Source of the DNA: Chloroflexota bacterium
GTDB taxonomy: Bacteria; Chloroflexota; Dehalococcoidia; Tepidiformales; Tepidiformaceae
Direction: 5' to 3'
Length of the DNA stretch: 64,000 nt
Assembly: GCA_026705605.1 (NCBI GenBank)
Contig: JAPPAK010000001.1
Location: 682,001 to 746,000 of the forward strand
Position 1 is the first letter of the stretch; each line of letters begins with the position of its first letter. Under the pieces are notes generated by a model, which saw only the letters and a list, made by a program, of their open reading frames with translations, was not told where the DNA came from and made no database searches. The translations under genes were made by a program, and so were the position numbers. Below, piece by piece: positions 6,627-15,118 of the stretch.

Positions 6627-9362
6627 CTAAAGCTCCGCCCAGGTCCGACCGCGCTTCAGGTCGACCTTGAGTGGCACCTTCAGCTCCATGCTCGCCGGCA
6701 TCACCTCCGCCAGCAGCGACCCCACCTCCTCCGCCTCGTCTTCCGGACCCTCGAAGATCAGCTCGTCGTGCACCTGCAGGATCATGCGACTGCGCAGTTC
6801 GCGCTCTCGCGCCGCGTCCGCGATCCGGATCATCGCCACCTTGATGATGTCCGCCGCCGTCCCCTGGATCGGCATGTTGATCGCCTCGCGCTCAGCCGCG
6901 CTCCGCACCTGGAAGTTCGTGCTGTGGATCGCGGGCAGGTAGCGCCGCCGCCCGAACAGCGTCTCCGCGTAGCCCTGTTGCTTCGTCGTCCCGAGCACGT
7001 GCTCCTGCCACGCCTTGATGCCCGGGAAGTTCGCGTAGTAGCTGTCGATGAACGCCTCCGCCTCCTCACGCGTCATTCCCGTGCGGTCGCTCAACCCGAA
7101 CGACCCCATCCCGTAGGCGATGCCGAAGTTGACCATCTTCGCCGTGTCCCGCATCTGCCGCGTTACCTCGTCCGCCTCCACCCCATAGACGCTCGCCGCC
7201 GTCGCCTGGTGGATGTCGGCGTCAGCCAGGAACGCGTCGATGAGGCCCGTGTCCTCGGTGATGTGCGCGAGCACCCGCAGCTCGATCTGCGAGTAGTCCG
7301 CCGCCACGTAGACCGGGTCGTCGTACCCCTCGGGCACGAACGCGCGCCGGATGTCGCGTCCCATCTCCGTGCGCACGGGGATGTTCTGCAGGTTTGGGTT
7401 CGTGCTGCTCAGCCGCCCCGTCGCCGCCACGGTCTGCTGGAAGTCGGTGTGGATGCGTCCGTCATTCGGCGAGACCGTTCCGGGCAGCGCATCGAGGTAG
7501 GTCGACTTCAGTTTCGTCAGCTGCCGGTACTCGAAGATCTTGTCGATGATCGGGTGCGACTCCCGCAGCCCCTCCAGCGCTCGCTGATCGGTGCTGTAGC
7601 CCTGCTTCGTCCGGCGCGTGGGCGGCAGCCCCAGCTCCCGGAAGAGGATGTCGCTGAGCTGCTGCGGGCTGCCGATGTTGAACTCGTGCCCGACGTGCTC
7701 GTAGACCTCCGCCTCCGCCGCCTCAATCTCCCCGATCAGCCCATCCGAGATCTCCCGCAGCACGCCGATGTCGATCCCGACCCCTACAGTCTCCATCTCC
7801 GCCAGCACGGGCATCAGCGGCAGCTCCATCTTCTCGTACAGCTCCCACTGCCCCCGCTCGCGGATCAGGTCCTCCATGCCCGGCACGACCTGCAACAGCA
7901 GATCGACCTGCTGGCAGGCCAGCTCTCCCGCCGACTCCGGGTCGACCTGCGCCAGCGGCGTCGCCTTCCGCCCCGTGCCGGTCAGCGCCTTCAGAGGTCG
8001 CAGCTCCACGCCGAGCCGCTCGTTGACGAGGTTCTCCAGCGCCTGCGAGGTCTCCCCCAGCAGGAACGCCATCAGGCTCGCCTCGTGGGTGACCCCCCGC
8101 AGCGCCATCCCCGCCCGCGAAAACTGGTGCAGCAGGTACTTCGCCCCATACGCCGTCTTCGGCAGCGACTCGTCCGCCAGCAGAGGTCCGAGCACCTCCC
8201 GGACGGTCTCGATCGACAGTTGTTCGCTCGGGCTGTCGAGCCGCGGCGCGTGCCCTATCGGGACGTACCACGCCCGCCCCGGCTCCGTCGCGAACGACAG
8301 CCCCAGCAGCAGCGGATGCGCCGTGTCCCCGGTCGTCGAGAGCGCCCCCAGGGCGAACCCGCCGGAATCGCGCAGCGTCGCCGCCAGCTCGCGAAGCTGG
8401 GATGCGTCTGTGACGTTGGCGTACTCGCCAGGCTCTGCCTCGGGAGCAGGCGACTCCTCGGCGTCGCCTGCCGCCGCCGGAAGCCGTTCAATCAGGCTGC
8501 GGAACTCCAGCTCGCGGAAGAACGCGACGACCTTCTCGCGGTCGTAGTCGGCGGCTTCGCACGCGGCGAAGTCGAAGCCGCACTCCACGTCCGTGCGGAT
8601 CGTAATCAGCTCCTTGCTCTCCAGCGCCTCCTCCCGCTTCCCCTCGAGCTTCCCCCGCACCGATTTCGACGAGATTTCGTCGAGTCGCGCGAAAATCTCC
8701 TCGACCGGCCCGAACTGGCGGATCAAGTTCGCCGCCGTCTTGTCCCCGACGCCCTTGATGCCGGGAATGTTGTCGCTCGTGTCCCCGCGCAGCGCCTTGA
8801 AGTCGGTCATGAAGGGCGGGCTGAACCCCCAGCGCTCGCTCGCGGCCTTCGTGTCGTACACCACGGTGTCGCGCTGGTAGGGGCGGAACATGAAGAGGTT
8901 GAGATTGGGCCGGATGAGTTGCACGAGGTCCGTGTCCAGCGTGACGATCCACGTGTCGATGCCCTCGGCGGCCGTTTTGGTTGCGATCGTGCCCGCCACG
9001 TCGTCCGCCTCGAACCCCGGCGCCTCGTACACGGGGATCGCGAACGCGTCGAGCATCTCGCGCACGCGGTCCATCTGCGGCAGCAGGTCCTCCGGGGTCT
9101 CGCGGCGCGTCGCCTTGTAGTCCTCGCGCGCCTCGTGCCGGAAGGTCTTGCCCTTCGCGTCCCAGGCCGCGCAGATGTGCGTCGGCGAAAGCTGGTCGAA
9201 CACGCGCAGCAGCGACTCCGCGTACCCGTAGGTCGCGAACGTGAGCTCGCCCTTGCTGCTCATCATCGGGTTGGGCACCGACCCCAGCGCGAAGAACGCG
9301 CGGTAGAGAATGCCGTGCGAATCGAGGATCACGAGGCGCGGCTTCGCGCCGTTGCCAGCCAC
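6627..9362 (-). CDS. polA: DNA polymerase I
   Basis: A 911-residue family A polymerase for gap filling and Okazaki fragment processing. The 5'-nuclease domain (about 1-300) has LVILDSHGILYRAF, FEADDVAGT and the H3TH region DTSDNIPGIKGVGDKTAA. The polymerase domain has motif A DYSQIELRVLAH, motif B RDTAKMVNFGIAYG and motif C LQVHDELIFEGP. The middle 3'-5' exonuclease domain is degenerate: FALGALST stands where the DxE motif should be, and the later Asp is replaced (THEASL). It should therefore lack proofreading, as in Thermus polymerases. The start is GTG at 9362, with a consensus TATAAT ending 6 nt upstream and no ribosome site. Confidence 0.97.
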   Translation of the reverse strand: MAGNGAKPRLVILDSHGILYRAFFALGSVPNPMMSSKGELTFATYGYAESLLRVFDQLSPTHICAAWDAKGKTFRHEAREDYKATRRETPEDLLPQMDRVREMLDAFAIPVYEAPGFEADDVAGTIATKTAAEGIDTWIVTLDTDLVQLIRPNLNLFMFRPYQRDTVVYDTKAASERWGFSPPFMTDFKALRGDTSDNIPGIKGVGDKTAANLIRQFGPVEEIFARLDEISSKSVRGKLEGKREEALESKELITIRTDVECGFDFAACEAADYDREKVVAFFRELEFRSLIERLPAAAGDAEESPAPEAEPGEYANVTDASQLRELAATLRDSGGFALGALSTTGDTAHPLLLGLSFATEPGRAWYVPIGHAPRLDSPSEQLSIETVREVLGPLLADESLPKTAYGAKYLLHQFSRAGMALRGVTHEASLMAFLLGETSQALENLVNERLGVELRPLKALTGTGRKATPLAQVDPESAGELACQQVDLLLQVVPGMEDLIRERGQWELYEKMELPLMPVLAEMETVGVGIDIGVLREISDGLIGEIEAAEAEVYEHVGHEFNIGSPQQLSDILFRELGLPPTRRTKQGYSTDQRALEGLRESHPIIDKIFEYRQLTKLKSTYLDALPGTVSPNDGRIHTDFQQTVAATGRLSSTNPNLQNIPVRTEMGRDIRRAFVPEGYDDPVYVAADYSQIELRVLAHITEDTGLIDAFLADADIHQATAASVYGVEADEVTRQMRDTAKMVNFGIAYGMGSFGLSDRTGMTREEAEAFIDSYYANFPGIKAWQEHVLGTTKQQGYAETLFGRRRYLPAIHSTNFQVRSAAEREAINMPIQGTAADIIKVAMIRIADAARERELRSRMILQVHDELIFEGPEDEAEEVGSLLAEVMPASMELKVPLKVDLKRGRTWAEL

Positions 9363-9368
9363 CCCGCG

Positions 9369-9374
9369 ATTATA
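9369..9374 (-). promoter_or_regulatory. -10 element for leaderless polA
   Basis: Minus-strand TATAAT, a perfect consensus, ends 6 nt before the polA GTG at 9362. Transcription from it would begin at or within a base of the start codon. No Shine-Dalgarno sequence is present, so leaderless initiation is the simplest reading. Confidence 0.7.
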
Positions 9375-9414
9375 GGTGCCCCCTCCCGGCCCGGGCCCGC
9401 AACCGCCGCCCGGC

Positions 9415-9420
9415 TATACT
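9415..9420 (+). promoter_or_regulatory. -10 element TATACT for the nitronate monooxygenase-like gene
   Basis: TATACT ends 27 nt before ATG 9448. This leaves a short leader containing CTGGAG, a weak ribosome site. It is divergent from the polA -10 about 40 nt away, so both promoters sit in one small intergenic region. Confidence 0.5.
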
Positions 9421-9447
9421 GCCCGCACTCTCGCGCTGGAGCGCCCG

Positions 9448-10620
9448 ATGGCCCGTCCCGTCCTCCGCACCGCCCTCTGTGACCTGCTCGGCATCGAGTA
9501 CCCCTTCATCCTCGCCGGCATGGGTCCCGTCGCCGGCGGCATCGTCGGACCGGTCGCCACCGCCGAGCTCGCCGCCGCCGTCTCGAACGGGGGCGGACTC
9601 GGCGTCCTCGGCGGCAGTGGCTACGGCCCGGAGCGTCTGCGCGAGGAGATCGACAAGATACGCGGGCTCACCGACAAGCCCTTCGGCGTCGACCTCCTCC
9701 TCCCCGCCAACTACATGGGCGAGGCTGCGAAGAAACCCCCGCCCGCCGACCCGCGCGAGCTCGTCCCCGTCGAAGTCCGTGACGGCCTCAAGGCCATCCT
9801 CGCCGACCTCGACGTTCCCTGGCTCGAAGCTCCGCCCGTCGAGACCGAGACGCGCCCCACCCTGCAGGGCCGCGGCGGTGGGATGTCCGACGCCCAGATG
9901 GAGGTCGTGATCGAGGAGAAGGTGCCGGTCTTCGCCGCCGGGCTGGGCAGCCCCGCTCCCTGGATCGACCGCCTCCACGCGAACGGCACGGTCGTCCTCT
10001 CCCTCGTCGGCAACGTGAAGAACGCGGAGCGCGTTGCCCACGCTGGCGTCGATGCCGTCGTCACCCAGGGCACCGAGGCGGGTGGCCACACCGGCCGCAT
10101 TGGCACCCTTCCTCTCGTGACGCAGGCGATCGAGGCTATCGACCCCGTCCCCGTCATCGCCGCGGGTGGCATCGGCAGCGGCCGGGGCATGGCCGCCATG
10201 CTCGCCGCGGGCGCCGCGGGCGTGTGGGTCGGCACCGCCTTCCTCGTCTCGGAGGAGGCCAATCAGCCCCCGGCCCAGCTCAAGCGCATCCTCGCCGCCA
10301 CCGAGGAGGACACGAAAATCACCCGCCTCTACAGCGGCAAGACCATGCGAAACATCCGCAACCCCCTTATCGACGCCTGGGAGAACAGCGGTATCCGCGC
10401 CCTCCCCATGGGGATACAGGGCATCGTGATCCGTGACGTTGCCCACTCCCTCCGCCAGGCCGGACGCGAGGACCTGCTCATGAACGCCGCCGGCCAGATT
10501 GCCGGCATGCTCAACGAGGTGCGCCCCGCCTCCGTCATCATGGAAGAGATCATTGGCGAGACGGTCGAGATCCTGAGCGACCGCCTCCCCGCCACCGTCA
10601 CCGCCCGCGTGGAGGCATAG
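9448..10620 (+). CDS. Nitronate monooxygenase / 2-nitropropane dioxygenase family flavoprotein
   Basis: A 390-residue FMN-dependent TIM barrel. The family includes nitronate monooxygenase and the FabK enoyl-ACP reductase. Motifs are LAGMGPVAGG at the N-terminus, EAGGHTGRIGT with the catalytic His region, and the phosphate-binding IAAGGIGSGRGMAAMLAAGA with VWVGTAF. ATG 9448 is preferred over in-frame GTG/CTG codons upstream because the family N-terminus begins here. It is followed after 2 nt by a CoA transferase gene, so the pair is an operon and the flavoprotein may act on an acyl-CoA or an activated acid rather than a nitronate. Confidence 0.85.
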   Translation: MARPVLRTALCDLLGIEYPFILAGMGPVAGGIVGPVATAELAAAVSNGGGLGVLGGSGYGPERLREEIDKIRGLTDKPFGVDLLLPANYMGEAAKKPPPADPRELVPVEVRDGLKAILADLDVPWLEAPPVETETRPTLQGRGGGMSDAQMEVVIEEKVPVFAAGLGSPAPWIDRLHANGTVVLSLVGNVKNAERVAHAGVDAVVTQGTEAGGHTGRIGTLPLVTQAIEAIDPVPVIAAGGIGSGRGMAAMLAAGAAGVWVGTAFLVSEEANQPPAQLKRILAATEEDTKITRLYSGKTMRNIRNPLIDAWENSGIRALPMGIQGIVIRDVAHSLRQAGREDLLMNAAGQIAGMLNEVRPASVIMEEIIGETVEILSDRLPATVTARVEA

Positions 10621-10622
10621 CC

Positions 10623-13130
10623 ATGTCCGACGGCCCGCTCGCGAACGTCCGCGTCCTCGAATTCACCGACGAGATCGGCGCCTACTGCGGCAAGCTGTTC
10701 GCCGACCTCGGCGCCGACGTGATCAAGGTCGAGCCCCCTAATGGCGAATCCCAGCGCCAGGCCCCACCCTTCCTCGACGGCGACCCGGGACCGGGCGCCA
10801 GCATCGCCTTCTGGGCCCAGAACACCTCGAAACGCTCGCTGGCGCTCAACCTCTACGACGAGGCCCAGCTCGCCCGCGCCCGCGAGCTCGCCCTGGGCGC
10901 CGACATCATCCTTGAGGACCACCTGCCCGGCTCCCTTGCGACCGTTGGTCTCGGCTACGACGACCTCCGCGGCGAGCGCCCCGACCTCGTCTACGTGTCG
11001 ATCACCGGTTTCGGCCAGACCGGGCCGCATGCGAACTTCGCCTACGACGACATCGTCGGCCAGGCGATGGGCGGCGTGATGACGCTCGCCGGCCAGCCCG
11101 AAGACCCGCCTAACCTCATCTACGGCAACCAGGGCAACATCTGCGCCAGCATCCAGGCCGCCCAGGGAACGCTGGTCGCCCTCCATCACGCCGAGCGCAC
11201 CGGCCAGGGCCAGCACGTCGATGTCTCCGTGCAGGAAGCCCTTTCCCTCCCCATGGAGACGGCCATGATGATGTGGGACTTCCAGCACACCAACCGCGTG
11301 CGCACCGGACCCCTCGGCCTCCTCCGCATGCCCATCCCCGGCGTCGGCGTCTACGAGACGCAGGCCGGCTACGTCATGGCCTACATCACCGCCCCGGGCG
11401 GCGCCGACTTCCCCGAGGTCGTCGCCTGGATGGACGAGGTCGGCTTCGAACACGACCTTCACGACGAGGCCTACACCGAGCTCGTCCACGGCATGAACCT
11501 TCGCTTCCTCGCCCAGGTCCTCTCCGACCCCGAGTCCGCCGCTTCCGCCGCCGGACAGCTCGCGCACATCAACGACGTGTTCACGGATTTCCTTGCCACC
11601 ATGACCGCCATCGAGGCCTACGAGGAGGGCCAGCGACGCCGCCTCCTTGTCGGCCTCGTGTCGACGCCCCGCGACCTCGTCGAGAACCGGCAGCTCCGCG
11701 ACCGTGACTGGTACCAGCCCGTCGCCGTCGATTCGCGCGAGGTCGAGTTCCCCGGCCCGCCCTACCGCCTCTCCGCCACCCCCGCCACCGTCTCCTCCCC
11801 GCCCGCCCTCGGCCAGCACGATGACGCGGACTGGAACGCGACCCCCGCCCGCCCCGTTACCTCCCCCGGCCGCCCCCGCCGTCCCCTCGAGGGCGTGCGC
11901 GTCGCCGACTTCTCCTGGTTCGGCGCCGGACCCATCGCCGGCCAGACCCTCGCCTCCTTCGGCGCCGAGGTCGTCCGCGTCGAGTCCGAGGCTCGCATCG
12001 ACTCTCTCCGCGTCGTCGAGCCCGCCGCCCTCAACGAGGACGGCTCGAAGATGACCGACACGTACAACGCCTCCGGCTACTTCAACAACTTCAACGCCGG
12101 CAAGCTCAGCTTCCTCCTCGACCTCAACAGCGAGCGCGGCCAGGAGATTGCCTACCGCCTCGTCGAGCGCTCCGACATCTTCATGACCAACTTCACCCCG
12201 CGCGTCCTGGAGAAGTGGAACCTCCTCTACGAGCACGTCTCCGCCGCTAACCCCCGCATAGTCGCCGGCTACGCGCCCATGCAGGGCATGGTCGGTCCCC
12301 ACCGCGACTTCCTCGGCTTCGGCGCCGTGCTCACGCCCATCACCGGCATCAGCGAGCTCTCCGGCTTCCCCCACCACCCGCCCATCGGCATCGGCACGAA
12401 CTACCCCGACTACGTGGTCAATCCCGGCCACCTCGCCTTCGCCCTGCTCGCCGGCCTCCGCCACCGCGACATAACCGGGGAGGGCCAGCTCGTCGAGATG
12501 CCCCAGATCGAGTCCGTCGTGAACGCCCTCGCCCCCGCCATCCTCGACTACACCGCCAACGGCGTCGTCCAGACCCGCGCCGGCAACCGCAGCCCCGTCG
12601 CCGCCCCCCACGGCGTCTTCCGCTGTGTCGACGATCCCACATCCGAGGGCTCCGAGGACCGCTGGATCGCCATCGCCTGCCGCAGCGACGAGCAGTGGGC
12701 CGCCGTCTGCGATGCGTTCGGCCAGGTCGGGTCCGCCAGCGACCCCCGCTTCGCCACCCACGAGGCCCGCAAGGCGAACGAAGACGCCCTCGAAACCCTG
12801 GTCAGCCTCTGGACCGCCGACCGCCGCGCCGAGGACGTCATGGCCGACCTCCAGGCCCGTGGCGTGCCCGCCGGCGTCGTCCAGAACGCTCAGGACATCC
12901 TCGACAAGGATCCCCACGTCCGCGACCGCGCCTACTACCAGTACCTCGACCACCCCGAGACGGGCCGCAGCGCCTACGACGGCCCCTGCGCGCGCCTCAG
13001 CGAAACGCCCGGCTTCCACGCCGCCCCCGCGCCCCTCTTCGGCCAGCACACCGACGAAGTCTGCCGCCGCATCCTCGACCTCAGCGACGACGAGGTCGCC
13101 ACCCTCCTCGTCGAGGGCGTCCTCGCCTAA
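10623..13130 (+). CDS. Two-domain CaiB/BaiF (family III) CoA transferase
   Basis: An 835-residue fusion of two family III CoA transferase modules (about 1-395 and 420-835), where classical enzymes are about 400-residue homodimers. Each half has the N-terminal pattern VLEF/VADF, GAEVV.VE, LNL or DLN segments and the TGQGQ/TGEGQ signature. In the second half NYPDYVVNPGHLAFALLAGL supplies the Asp expected to form the aspartyl-CoA intermediate. In the first half the same place reads YGNQGNICASIQAA, with no Asp. Single-chain enzymes with one working site are known in the family. Cofactor donor and acid substrate cannot be told from sequence. It is coupled to the upstream flavoprotein gene. Confidence 0.9.
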   Translation: MSDGPLANVRVLEFTDEIGAYCGKLFADLGADVIKVEPPNGESQRQAPPFLDGDPGPGASIAFWAQNTSKRSLALNLYDEAQLARARELALGADIILEDHLPGSLATVGLGYDDLRGERPDLVYVSITGFGQTGPHANFAYDDIVGQAMGGVMTLAGQPEDPPNLIYGNQGNICASIQAAQGTLVALHHAERTGQGQHVDVSVQEALSLPMETAMMMWDFQHTNRVRTGPLGLLRMPIPGVGVYETQAGYVMAYITAPGGADFPEVVAWMDEVGFEHDLHDEAYTELVHGMNLRFLAQVLSDPESAASAAGQLAHINDVFTDFLATMTAIEAYEEGQRRRLLVGLVSTPRDLVENRQLRDRDWYQPVAVDSREVEFPGPPYRLSATPATVSSPPALGQHDDADWNATPARPVTSPGRPRRPLEGVRVADFSWFGAGPIAGQTLASFGAEVVRVESEARIDSLRVVEPAALNEDGSKMTDTYNASGYFNNFNAGKLSFLLDLNSERGQEIAYRLVERSDIFMTNFTPRVLEKWNLLYEHVSAANPRIVAGYAPMQGMVGPHRDFLGFGAVLTPITGISELSGFPHHPPIGIGTNYPDYVVNPGHLAFALLAGLRHRDITGEGQLVEMPQIESVVNALAPAILDYTANGVVQTRAGNRSPVAAPHGVFRCVDDPTSEGSEDRWIAIACRSDEQWAAVCDAFGQVGSASDPRFATHEARKANEDALETLVSLWTADRRAEDVMADLQARGVPAGVVQNAQDILDKDPHVRDRAYYQYLDHPETGRSAYDGPCARLSETPGFHAAPAPLFGQHTDEVCRRILDLSDDEVATLLVEGVLA

Positions 13131-13135
13131 CGATT

Positions 13136-13157
13136 CGAAGGGCCTACGACCCCTTCG
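13136..13157. terminator. Hairpin between convergent genes
   Basis: CGAAGGG at 13136-13142 and CCCTTCG at 13151-13157 form a perfect 7-bp stem with an 8-nt loop. It lies just after the CoA transferase stop and overlaps the end of the opposing gene. There is no T-tract on either strand, so it is only a candidate bidirectional terminator. Confidence 0.35.
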
Positions 13158-13587
13158 CGCTCCTGCTGAGGAGCCGGGAGTCCTTCCCCACGATGGCGAG
13201 CCAGCGCAGCGCCATGGCCACGCGTTGCCAGGCTTCGGCTGCGGGCTCGTCCCCGGTCAGCTCGTCGAGGTGCACATCGATTCCGCATCGCTCGGCGAAC
13301 GCGGCGACGAAGCTCTCCGGACTCTCAAGGTCGCGCGTGGTCAGGGTGATGGTGCAGGTCCCCGCATTCACCAGCAGCTCTGCTCCGAGGCTCGGGGGCA
13401 TGACGCTTGGCCAGGCCTGCGCTATCCAGAGGGGGCGGGGAGCAGGCTGCTCGACCCCCATGGCCTGCAGCACGATCGTCGCCCTGCGAATCTTCTCCTC
13501 GATGTGGCCCACGGGGTCGTCGGACAGGACGGAGTCGCCGGCATCAGCCGCTTCGCGCACGTACGATCGCGCGTCACCCTCGCTCAT
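13144..13587 (-). CDS. Hypothetical protein, 147 residues
   Basis: The product is soluble, with an acidic N-terminal half and no membrane segment or known motif. The middle (RPLWIAQAWPSVMPP, then TCTITLTTRDLESPESFVAAF) looks like an alpha/beta domain. Codon third positions match the host genes. TAGAAT sits 7 nt before the ATG at 13587, the same leaderless arrangement as other genes here, which supports it being real. It converges with the CoA transferase gene. I do not recognise the family. Confidence 0.6.
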   Translation of the reverse strand: MSEGDARSYVREAADAGDSVLSDDPVGHIEEKIRRATIVLQAMGVEQPAPRPLWIAQAWPSVMPPSLGAELLVNAGTCTITLTTRDLESPESFVAAFAERCGIDVHLDELTGDEPAAEAWQRVAMALRWLAIVGKDSRLLSRSAKGS

Positions 13588-13638
13588 GCGGGCGATTCTA
13601 CCCCGGTCCTGCCGCTCCCTCGTCGAGGGGTCTTTGGG

Positions 13639-14970
13639 TCAGGAACCAGCGGCCAGCGCGTCCGTTTCGGCCTCAGAGGCGGCGGGCTCATCGACGGGTT
13701 GGGGCTTCTCCGCGGCAAGCTTCGGGGCAGGTGGCGTCCACGCCTTCAGCCCTTGCACGACCTCACGGTAGAACTCCTCCACAAGCTTCTCAACATCGCT
13801 GACGAAGCTTCCCGACCCCGTCCGCCGCTTCGTCCCCACCTTCTGCGTCTGGGCGACCGTGAAGGAACGAGGGGGTCGATCCGTACCTCCTAGCAAGGTC
13901 TTTGAATCGTTGCGTATCACGCCGAGAAGTTCGGAGTCTGCGAACTGGGTCCGCTCGAAGGCCGCGTCGATGCGGAGCGAGTCGGGCGCTGACCTTAGTT
14001 GCCGCAATAGCCAGTTCAACCGTGCAGTCGATCGAGCCAAACTCGGTGCGTCGAGGGTCACTGATGCAGAGGCGACCATGGACTTCAGGTCGGCACTGAC
14101 GGTCAGGGGGGCAACGGCATTGGGGATCGCGATCTTCCCGGAGAGCGTTCCCTCGTCCACCAATTCCTTGGCCAGAGCCGTGGTTCGCACCGTTGGATCC
14201 CTAGCCTCTCTGCGCGTGAGCACTGGATGAACGTCGCCTCCAAGACGGGCCGCGAGACTGAGGCTGATGTGCTGTAGGAGCTGCTCCCAGCGCACGGCAA
14301 CGCTGGTCGCCGTGTCGTCTCCTCGACGCAACGTCCCTTCCCGCAAGGCCGTACGAAGCGCCGTCCAGTCGGGCCCCATGTCGTCGAAGGCTCGCGCCCC
14401 TGACCCCTCGTACTGTAGGTAGCGGATGAGCTCACTAAGGATCCAGTCTTGCTCGGGGTCTTCGATGCCGATGTGGTCGTTCGCAACTAGAGCCGTGGAG
14501 AGAATCCGAGCCCAGGAAAGGTGGTAGAGCGGAACCCTCCCGTAGCGGACTTTGTTGACTGCGACCGGGTGTTGGCCGTAGACGGAAGCAATCTCGTTGC
14601 TGATGGTGAGAAGGCCATCAAAGCCCTCTTGCTTCACAACATCCAGGTAAGCCTCGACCTGCTCCTTGTCGAGTTCTGCCTTGCCCGTCTTCACTTCGAC
14701 GACGAGCGTCCACGCTCGCTTTCCACGAACAACGCGGACCACGCCGTCGACGCGCACCTTCCTTCCATCCGCAAGTTCAAACGGCACTTCGCAGAATGCA
14801 GAGACCTTGCCTGCGGGCGCCCCTAGCGGCTTCAGAAGTTCACGTTCGAACTCATGCACGGCCGTCAGGACAGCCAGGAGCGCTGAGGTTGCGCGTCTCT
14901 CCTGCTCGTCCTGTCCGCGGATGCCCGAGATGGGGATGAGTCGCGCCTCGTGCCAGTGTTCTTCGCTCAT
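13639..14970 (-). CDS. Unknown protein with a PD-(D/E)XK-like N-terminal domain
   Basis: A 443-residue protein. Residues about 60-130 show VRVDGVVRVV, then TLVVEVKTGKAELDKEQV and GLLTISNEI. The spacing Asp, then Glu-x-Lys, is that of the PD-(D/E)XK nuclease core. The remaining 300 residues are helical and unassigned; the C-terminal tail (WTPPAPKLAAEKPQPVDEPAA) is low complexity. The N-terminal phrase EQERRATSALLAVLTAV resembles proteins I associate loosely with actinobacterial accessory islands, but I cannot name a system. Base composition is more A+T-rich than the flanks. An extended -10 and GAGGAG ribosome site precede the ATG. A nuclease or defence role is an inference. Confidence 0.65.
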   Translation of the reverse strand: MSEEHWHEARLIPISGIRGQDEQERRATSALLAVLTAVHEFERELLKPLGAPAGKVSAFCEVPFELADGRKVRVDGVVRVVRGKRAWTLVVEVKTGKAELDKEQVEAYLDVVKQEGFDGLLTISNEIASVYGQHPVAVNKVRYGRVPLYHLSWARILSTALVANDHIGIEDPEQDWILSELIRYLQYEGSGARAFDDMGPDWTALRTALREGTLRRGDDTATSVAVRWEQLLQHISLSLAARLGGDVHPVLTRREARDPTVRTTALAKELVDEGTLSGKIAIPNAVAPLTVSADLKSMVASASVTLDAPSLARSTARLNWLLRQLRSAPDSLRIDAAFERTQFADSELLGVIRNDSKTLLGGTDRPPRSFTVAQTQKVGTKRRTGSGSFVSDVEKLVEEFYREVVQGLKAWTPPAPKLAAEKPQPVDEPAASEAETDALAAGS

Positions 14971-15001
14971 ACCAGTAGGACTCCTCTACACAAACGCCGG
15001 A

Positions 15002-15010
15002 GTTATAGCA
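15002..15010 (-). promoter_or_regulatory. Extended -10 for the PD-(D/E)XK-like gene
   Basis: The minus strand reads TGCTATAAC at 15010-15002, an extended -10 (TGn plus TATAAC), about 31 nt before the ATG at 14970. A GAGGAG ribosome site lies between. No good -35 is visible, as is usual for extended -10 promoters. Confidence 0.45.
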
Positions 15011-15047
15011 GAACTGTGTCTGCCCCGCTCCTACCCCCGCCCCCGCG

Positions 15048-15053
15048 TATCAT
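15048..15053 (+). promoter_or_regulatory. -10-like TATCAT before the HpaB/AbfD-family gene
   Basis: TATCAT lies about 65 nt before ATG 15119. The leader between holds a small hairpin, GCGGGC 15074-15079 with GCCCGC 15084-15089, and the GGAGG ribosome site. No convincing -35 is present, so confidence is low. Confidence 0.35.
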
Positions 15054-15118
15054 TGCCGCTCGCACCGACAACCGCGGGCCCGAGCCCGCCAATCTGACCA
15101 CGCACGGAGGACAGCGCC

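Noticed and set aside
6768-9482. Plus-strand frame of 904 codons opposite polA
   Set aside because: Arg/Leu/His-rich shadow; polA on the other strand has all family motifs.
10329-13049. Minus-strand frame of 906 codons opposite the CoA transferase
   Set aside because: Gly/Val/Glu-rich shadow with no domain; the plus-strand gene is certain.
15028-15090. Riboswitch in the leader of the HpaB/AbfD-family gene
   Set aside because: Only a single 6-bp hairpin is seen, with no known aptamer core.
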